Source: Sergeia podlipaevii (taxonomy: Eukaryota; Euglenozoa; Kinetoplastea; Trypanosomatida; Trypanosomatidae). Taken from it: 18,063 nt of DNA. Shown piece by piece: positions 6,078 through 15,000 of the stretch (its first letter is position 1; every line of letters starts with the position of its first letter). The stretch lies in NCBI GenBank assembly GCA_030849805.1, contig JASANZ010001830.1:1-18063 (forward strand), given 5' to 3'. Made by a program: the position numbers and the translations under genes. A model generated the notes under the pieces. The model searched no databases, was not told the DNA's origin, and saw only the letters and a list, made by a program, of their open reading frames with translations.

Positions 6078-9000
6078 TCATGGGCGTGGTTTGCTATCTG
6101 ATTCTTTCTTTTTTTTTTCTTTGGAGGAAGAGTGTCGCTTGCCGACTCTTTTCTCCTCTGAGTCTTTCTCTGCCTGCTTCACTATTGGAGGAAACACCTT
6201 TCCCTTAACTCCACCTATTGCCGCCGTATCGCGCATGCGCCGAGCCTTTTCAACCTCTCGAATGGACTTCCTAAAAAAGAGCTTTTGGTGTTGCGCGGAG
6301 GACAAAGTGGGCGAGCTAGGTGCGCGCATGCTGTCCAGCGTCAAACCGCGGCGTAGCACACATATCTGCTCGAACGTGCGGACGTCAACACACTGGAGAG
6401 GCGCGGAGTAAGTGACGGCGCTGTTACCACCACCACCGCCGCTGGCACTGCCACCGTCACTTGTAGAGAGGTGTAGGTGAACGAAGAGGCTTTCCTTGGC
6501 CTCCTTCACTGTCGCCGTAATATTCACAGTGTCTGGGCCACGTAGCGACCATGATAGCAGCTCTACGTCAGAATCGACACCAGCTTTCCTCACCGTAAAG
6601 TCAGTTGGCTTCCTGCTCAAACGATTGCCAAACGTGTCAGTGAGGCGCAGTTGCAGCGTAAATGGGCGCCCAGCCACCACCGTGTTAAACTTGGATATCA
6701 CCAATGTGCGCTCTAAGTCCACACACGCAGAACGCACAGAGAGAAACACTGGTGAGTTAAAAAGCTGCTGACCCCGCAGCAACACAAACAGCTTGTGGAC
6801 GCCACTCTTGAGCGGGGCTTGCCAACGCACGTGGTAACATCCGTCACCAGCCTCCTTCACCCCAACCACGTCCACGGCGCTACCGATAAATTTGAATTGG
6901 TCACCCGTGGCCCCACTTGCGCCGGCACGCAAGCGCTGATTGAACATGTTCCTTGCATGAATGCGAAGCTTGCGCTCCCGTACATCGCCCGCCGTCACCC
7001 ACGCCGGCACGTGATCGATCGACGTCCAGCAGGGGAAGCTCTTCTCGGTGTTGATCAACCCCTCCACAGAGGAGTCCAGCGATGCCAGCTGCATTACGAG
7101 TAGCGAGGCGACCTGCTGAGCGCTGAGTAACTGCCATGCCGAAGCCCAAAAAGCGCCGGATTGCACGCAGCCAAGTGGGCAGTAGTACAAGAGCTCCCCT
7201 GTAGATGCGTTGAGACGGCAAGTGCCGGCCAACTCACCCGTCTCCATGACTACTGAAACGCGAGCGACGTAGCGGCGCACAAAGGCCCCAAGCGGAGTGT
7301 CCCATCCAACGCGGATCCCTTCGATGAACGGCTGCAGAACGAGAGAGCTGTACTTGTGAACCAGCACACGTAGCGCTGACAAGACGCACTCGCGATCGCC
7401 ACCGTAGGAACTCTCAATGGATGGAACGTCAACGGTCAGCAGCGTTGGTGTGGCCGCGGGGTCCGCCCCCTCGGGAACAGGCAAGTAAGCGCTGATCCGT
7501 TGATTCATGGCAGATAGCACGTCTGGCAGCAGACGCTTGCAGACGGTGATTTCATCCTCCACAATGCCCTGGCGTAGCTCCGACGCAATCTCGGCCTTGT
7601 TTGGTGCAGCAAAGGGGCTAAAGCACAACATCAGCTTGCCCCCGCTCAGCTTCGCAAGACAGCTTCGCTTGGTCGTAAAGAGAACTAGAACGGCTTGAAT
7701 ACGACGATGCGCGGCTTCGCTGATAATCTCCGATGAGTGAAAACTGTGCGTTGAGTGATACCGGATGGCAGTATGCGCAGGAGTCCGAGTAAAGAGACTC
7801 TTGACCGCCGCAACAGTTGCGTGGAGCATCTCCTGCATAGCGGGGATAGGAATAGCGTCCAATGAAGCACCTTCCAGCTCTAGCTTGAACTTCACAAATC
7901 CATCACTACCGAGAGTGCTCATCGCAGCAGACTGCTGTGGTGGTTGTGGTGGTTGCTCCTGCGGATGCTGTGTGTCACGCTGCGTAGGATAGGCAGTGGC
8001 GGCCCGCATCGACTGGAGGAATTCGTCTCGCACGTAGTGCACACGTACCAGCGCAACATCCGCGGCAACGGATCGGAGCACTGTATGGGTAAAGACATAC
8101 GCCACGTCCATCATGGTGGAAGCATTGAATAGCACCACGCTCTCGTCCTGTCCAGCCTGTGTGCTGAGGTACTCTGGGAAGTGGGCAAGGCCAATGTCAG
8201 CAGTGTAGCGGAAGATAAACTGCACTGACGCTGGACGGCCCGATTCGGGTGTGGCCATTGCGGCTGTTGTCGTCACAGCCGCAATGTCCTCCTCATGCAC
8301 CTCACCCAAGACTTCCCTCAGCCTGAACTCAATAAGGTCCTTCAGCTTCACAAGGCCTGTGCGTACACGTCTGAACATGCTCTCCACAGTTGCTTCAGAT
8401 ATCATGGAGGAGGAGGAAGAAGACTCAGGAGGACTCCACTCAACGGCCACACTCGCCTCGCGCAGACGTGGGTGTGGCAGCTGGCGCATGGTCTGTGACG
8501 CCTGCCGTGAAAGGGCGTGCAGCTCGGTCAGCATCGCTTGGCGTGTTGCGGCCGCAGTAATGTGTAGCGCAGTGCCAAGATCAGGGATAACCACAGAGCC
8601 AGAGCTAGAAACGTACAAGGTATGCTCCAGCGTCGTGCCAGAGACGAGGACTGCTCCGTCGAAACGATGACGGATAAGGCGCACCTCGACCGTATCCAGG
8701 CCACGTGCAGCGAGCACACTCATGCCATCGCCAGCAATGCCGGTGGGAGAAGAGGGCGATCGCGCGCTTCTCAGGCGGCAGCCAATATCCGCTGCTGTCG
8801 ATCCCTCGTACGCAGAAAGGACAAGCGAGCTTCCTAGCCACTGCAAGAGCTGAGACTGCTGGCCAAGTGTACACGTCCGAAAGCTATCAGGTGTGTAGCG
8901 AATGCGGTAGGGGAAGTCCTGCAAAACAATACGCAGCACATCGCGCTCGTGGTCGGGTGTGAAGGTGGATACCATCAGTGGGGCAAACAGTTCATTCGAC

Positions 9001-12000
9001 TTGAGGGCGGCAATGCCGAGAAGACGAACATCGCCAAAGCGGAGACGGCCCTTCTGCTGGCGTGAGGCCGTAACTGGCGCAAAGCCGACACTTGTGGCCA
9101 CTGAAGTGACCTCAAAAAAGTCGAACAAGACCGTGCGCACGGCAGGAGACAAGTTAGGAAGCACTTCGAAAAGAGCGTTCGCAATGGATACGTACGTCGC
9201 CGCTGGCATTGTCATTGCCGAGGCATTGGTGCTGCCGTTGCCATCTCTCCCGTGTCGTTCTTCAACGCTGCCATTGTGACCACTTATTCTGCTCAGTTGA
9301 GAGATCTTCGCCGCAGGTGTCACTCCTGCTGCTGTTGGTAATGTAGCCATCGCCTGCGCACCAAAGTGTGTTCCACTGCCCTCACCAAGACGCTGCATGA
9401 CATCCGCAGTGCGCACCACAGCCGTGGGGTTGCCCATTGCAATGGCATATTCAAACGGTGTGAAGCCCACTTCATCTGGACGTTGCAACTGCGCTAGCAA
9501 TCGTGCATACAGCACGCCATCCTTGGGAGCCTTCTTGTGCTTCGCATCACCGTTGGCGCTGGCAAGAAGCTGGTCGACAAGTTGTACAAGAATGGTACCA
9601 CCGCATACCTGCGCCAAGCGGTGAAACAACGTGTGCGCGTACTGTGGACCGGACTCGAGTTCGGTCAGTAGCTCGCGCACGCGCAATGGTGTGCGCTCAA
9701 GCAGGTACGCGGCACACTCCGTGTGACCCGCGGCCGCAGCTACTTCAAACGGCAAGAGACCTGCCTTGGCGTCACGGCCAAGTGGGTCGCTCATGTCCAG
9801 TGTCACGAGCAGCTTCGCAATATCTGTGTCACCACATCGCGCGGCTGCCACAAGAGCGCCACAGTTGTCCGCAATGTTGAGGTCCGCCAGCACACGCACT
9901 CCTACCGCGTTACCGCTTCGGGCACACCACAGAAGGCAAGAATTGGTAGAGCGCAGGGGCTTCAAGCACGGGGCGGCATATACACGTTCCCCTGGTCTCA
10001 AATTTTCATCGGCACCGGCAATTCCAGCGCGGCGACCGCCTTGGCGCTGTCGCGCAACCTCCTTAGCAAGAACTTCGTTAATCGTCAGCACCCCCCGAAG
10101 CCAGCCGAAGTTCTCCAAGTTAGCCGCGCAGTCTAGCACACGCCTCTCCACACATCCCTCAGTGACACTGGCACTCACCGCGTCCAGTGTGTCCAGTGCG
10201 GAGCTCACCACAGCAGCGGAGTCGCCACGCTTGTAAAGCGCTGCAAGTAAAGACCGCAGCACCCGCGCACTGCCGAAGTAATACGCCAGCGCCACCGCCG
10301 ACTCACCAAACTTCACATCACGCGTGAGCACCTCTGCGCGGTCGCCCAGCAGCTTGAGCGCACACTCTGCCGTGCGCCAGCAGCCACCCACAGCAGCACA
10401 GTGCAGGAGAGACGTCTGAGATGAAACAAAGTCACTTTTCTTGCTAAAGTGTTGAGCCATCGGCGCCGCCACGCGATCGTGGCCCGCACAAGCGGCGTGC
10501 ATTACCGCCGTCATGCCATCACGATCCACGAGAGAGGCATCTGCGCCAGAGGCGAGAAGAAGCTCCACGACGTCGAGATGGCCGTGCGCAGCGGCCAGCA
10601 TAAGTGCGGTGTTTCCTCTTCGATCCGCCTGGTTCACGCGATCTGTCACGTTCTTACTGCCAGATGAAAGAAGCGTGGAGACAAGCGGCAGCCTTCCCTC
10701 CGTTGCTGCTGCCATGAGCGCCGTGCGACTCCACTTCTGGCAGCACGGAACATTAAAGGGCACTTTAAGTGCAGCAAACGTGTCGAGCACCGCACTCGCA
10801 TTGGGGTGGTGCAAGGCATAGAACAGACTGCTATTCCCGCGTGCGTCACACGCCGCCTCCACATCGCTACGGGTGCAGTGCTGCACAATCTCCAGCAAAA
10901 CCTCCCTTGGTGCGCAGCATGCCGCAATATGCATGATGTGTAGAGCAGGTCCAACAATGCGCCGCAGCACACACGGGACTTCCTCAGGCAGCACGCACTG
11001 AAAAAAGCGTGCGCTCGTTGCCCCTGAGGAGAAAGCATCCCCTCCTTCCTCCCGCTGCTGCTTGTGGAGTGCAGTGGCTAAAGGTGGCTTTTCCATCAGT
11101 TCCGCCTCTGCGCGCGCCATAAGGACTGAAATAAGATCCCAGCGCTGCACCGCAGCCAAGGCAAGTGCAATGACACTCACGTTCTGGCGCGTCAAAGCTC
11201 CGTGAAGACTTAGCAGGAATTCAAAAATGCTCTGCTGTTGAGATAGACGAGCAAGCGTAGAGGGCAAAGAAGACGAGCAGCCTACCGTGTTGCTGCTGCA
11301 GTGACGACCCTTCTTATCGCCGATGCAGGAACGATGTCGGAGCTGCGCCTCAGCAAGAAACGCCGTGCATAGCACCAGCACATCCACCCCATAAGACTCC
11401 TGTGTAAGCAGAGGAAGGGGAGTGAGCTGTCCAAGTGGGCCGGTAGCGGCGCAGGTGTGGCGAATATGCAAAGGTCGGTGATGCCTCTGCTTCGCTATGC
11501 CTTTCTTGTCATGTAAAAAAGCTGCTGCAGCCATTGCACGTGTACTTTGTGCCCGCGTGACGGTTGCACGCTGCGCGGCAATAGACCCGCTGCAGAAGGC
11601 GATGTATTGAGTCCACTCAAGACTTCCAGCTGCTACTGCACACGCCAGTGGTGTGGTCGCGGTCAGCACAAGCGTGCCGCCTGACAGTAGAAAGCACTCG
11701 GGGCGTGTGCGGAGTAGATGTGCCATGAAAGCACCGCTGGCTCCATCCACCGCGAATGAGGCCGAGTCAGCACAAAGCGGGAATACCTCTGCACAAGTAT
11801 GTGCACTAAGTGGATCGCGACAAAGCGCGTCAATAGCGCTTGTAACGCCAACGCCACTGAAAACCCACACCATGTAATCACGCGCGGCCAGCCTCGTGAC
11901 GCCAGGTGTGCGTCGCTGACGCCACAGCTGCAATAGGCGAGTTGCTTCTTCCAGAAGTGGAAACCAAGCGGGGCCGTGGCGGTGAAGACATGCCAACGCA

Positions 12001-15000
12001 AATAGCGACGGAGAAGTGCCTGGCAGTGCTCCAGCGGAAGTTGAGCCAACAGATCCTTGTGAGCCAGTTCGTTTCTCGCCGCCACCGCCTACATGCCGTC
12101 CCTCCATACCAGAGACCGCAGCTCCAAGCTCCATGGGTTGCACCAGTGCGAACGAGCGCGCCTCAGCAAGGAAATCGCCGATCACATCCGCGTAGCCAAG
12201 TGTCACCGCGCTGTGAAAATGTGTGAATTCACCACGAGTGAAGTGACAGCAGGCTCGCGCATGATGTCTCAGCACTGCACGCACCCTCGTAACCTGCGAG
12301 CTGGGGTTGCGCACCACTGTTTGGACGTTGCCAGTGCCTGAAATACCGAGAGCGAGAAGCAGCAACGCACCTTCGACGCAACCGTGCGCCAGTGCGTAGT
12401 CCACAGGGCTCATGGTAATCACATCGCCTGCAGGCCCGCTCGCGTTGTCACGATGATGATCGCCCAGTTTACTTCTGCCGCTGCTGGCCCTTCCCACACG
12501 CAGGTGGCTGTTGGCCAGCTCTGCACTGTCGCCGCGGTTGCTGTTATCGATATAGCTCGCTCCATAAACAGAGACCACTGCCTTGGCAAAGTCGGTAAAG
12601 AAGAGCGTTTCAATGCCAAACTCATCTGTCTCAGAGCGGGTCAGCAACGAGCGCAGCAGACCGCACAGTCTTGTGTTCCTGGCCATGTAGTGGAGACTGT
12701 TGATCTGTTCGGGAATAAGGTCCGCAGTAACTGCCTGTGCTCCGTAGCACTCCACAATGGCGTACACAACCTCGCACAACCCACGTGCGGCTGCTTCACG
12801 AAGAATGAGCGGAGATAAGTTGGGATGGCCGGACTCAGCCAAGAGGCGCACCGTCGAGGCCGCTTGTTGCTCCTTCTCTCGAGAAAATGCGTGATGTCGC
12901 GGAGTCTGCGTGTCTCTTCTGCTGCCATGAATGCTGCTGGAGATACAGTGGCGGCACGTCACCCGTACGAGCGCGCGCAGACTATCGGCAACGCGGCCGT
13001 TATCATCCGCGCACTCGTGAGGTTTCAACGGGCTCGCAGTGAGCAGGAGCGCTATCATGTCGCACTGCCCCATCCACGCCGCAAGACACAGCGGAGTAAT
13101 GCGCTTTTCCTCTGATTTCTTTACACGGATATACGCACACATGGCGGAAGTGGGGAACGACGCGGCGTGAGGACTGCACCCAGCACGCAGTAGTGTGGTT
13201 GCAATCTCCGTATCGCCTCGATACACAGCGGCAAGAAGCGGCTGCGTGTATCGCCCACCTTGCCTGGTAGCCTCCCGCGTAATGGGAAAGTGCATGTCGT
13301 CAAGTAGAAACTGTAGCGTCGCCTTACTTCCGCTCTCTACACAGCACAATATAACCGCGTCCATCCACGAGCCCGCCTCGCGCAGATCCAGTTCAACTGC
13401 CACTGGTTCTCCTTTCAGGAGCGCGCTCCGTCTTTGAAGCTGGCAATAAGCTCCAATAAGATGGCGTATCTGCGGCATGGGACATGTTGCATGTCCCTGA
13501 GACTCTCGAATCAAGGAACAGAGCATCGTCCCCACGCATGCATCTGTGTCAGGCGTGCACTGTGCCGCGTGAGCAGCGCGCACCAGTGGAGGAAGAAGCT
13601 CACCTGCTCCCATCTTGCATCCATGGCGAGCCCGCAGAGTGACTCCTGCCGCAGACAAGAAGCAAACAATCTCAGTGCTGCTGCTGCCCACGCTGCGCAT
13701 GGCACTGTCAAGCGCGTAGTCCATGGCGGTCCAGGCCCGCTGATCTGAGTTTGTCCACGGCCGCATGCCCAACTCCACTCCTAGCAATTGCATCAGTTCG
13801 CTGCGACTGCGTGCGCTGCTATCCATGACGTGCCGTGTGTCGGCAGCGTAGCTGAACACATCGCGCATGTGCAAGCGATGCCACAACCTCAACTTGCTCG
13901 CGCGAGCGCTGCGCCAGTTCGGGAGCAGCAGACGCTCAAAAGGCTTAGGCGGTGTGTAAAGACCTCGCCGGTTACCGCTGCCTGCCAACAGGCGCTTCGC
14001 TTTAATAGTGAGTGGCACAACGGTGGGCTCGATCGCCTTCACCATGCGCGCTGGCGGAGACGGCGCCGTGTGTATCAACTTCACCCGCTCGCTAGTAGGC
14101 AGTACAAGAAGTCTCTCTGCCAAAGCCTCGACAACCGTGAAGAGGCCCTGACTCGCAGCCAAGTGTACTAGCTCCGTGGGATGTACCAGAAAAGTCCCAC
14201 TCCCACTGCTACTAGAAGACTCCCACTGCACCGTGTTGACAAGGACTGCGGTATCGATATGCTGAGCAAGGCACACGCACATGCGCGACTGCACCGCTCG
14301 TGCCACGCTACCCACTCGCGCAGCTGGGAGCAGCTGCAGCGTCGCCTGAAGCGTCATGGCAATGTCCAGGGGACTCACACTCGGCAACCCAACGAGGCCT
14401 TTGACGACCTCCTCCAGCCCAACGGATGCAGCAAGCGCAAGCGCAGACCACACCCCGTCACCGCCTGTGCTGACGCGTGCACCAGCCTGCACAAGCACTC
14501 GGACTACGTCTTCGTGAAAGTGCGAAACAGCAACCGACAAAGGCAGCAAAGCAAACGCAGAAGCCGAAGATGATGACAAAGAAGAAGACAGTGAAGGAGA
14601 GAGATTAACATCTGCCCCGTTGCTGATAAGATATTCAACAGTCGCCACATCCCCCATACATGCACTCACTACCAAAGGCGTAACGGATGCGTTGTAACCC
14701 TTGCCAGTTGCGATGGAGGTGACACCATCCACGCGTCCACAACGGTGTTCAACACACCAACGCACGCCAGCTGCGTTCCTTTCCGTACAGAAGCGGCACA
14801 GCAGCGTGCCATCGCTAAATACCGCAGCCACCGCCGGCACCGCGTCCCGTCTCTTATAAAGCCGCTCCGCCATTTCATAGAAACCCTTGGTAATGAGCAT
14901 GTACAAGAGATCCACGCCATCTTCCTTGCATGTCAAGCAGCCCTCAGCCCCATCCTTGAGAAGAACTTCCAGTACAGGCAACGAGTTAATGCCTTTATGC

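Noticed and set aside
9723..10236. Plus-strand frames of 137 and 156 codons within the giant gene
   Set aside because: They overlap a well-supported ankyrin-coding region on the other strand. Many similar long antisense frames occur along the whole gene because of its GC-rich codon use.
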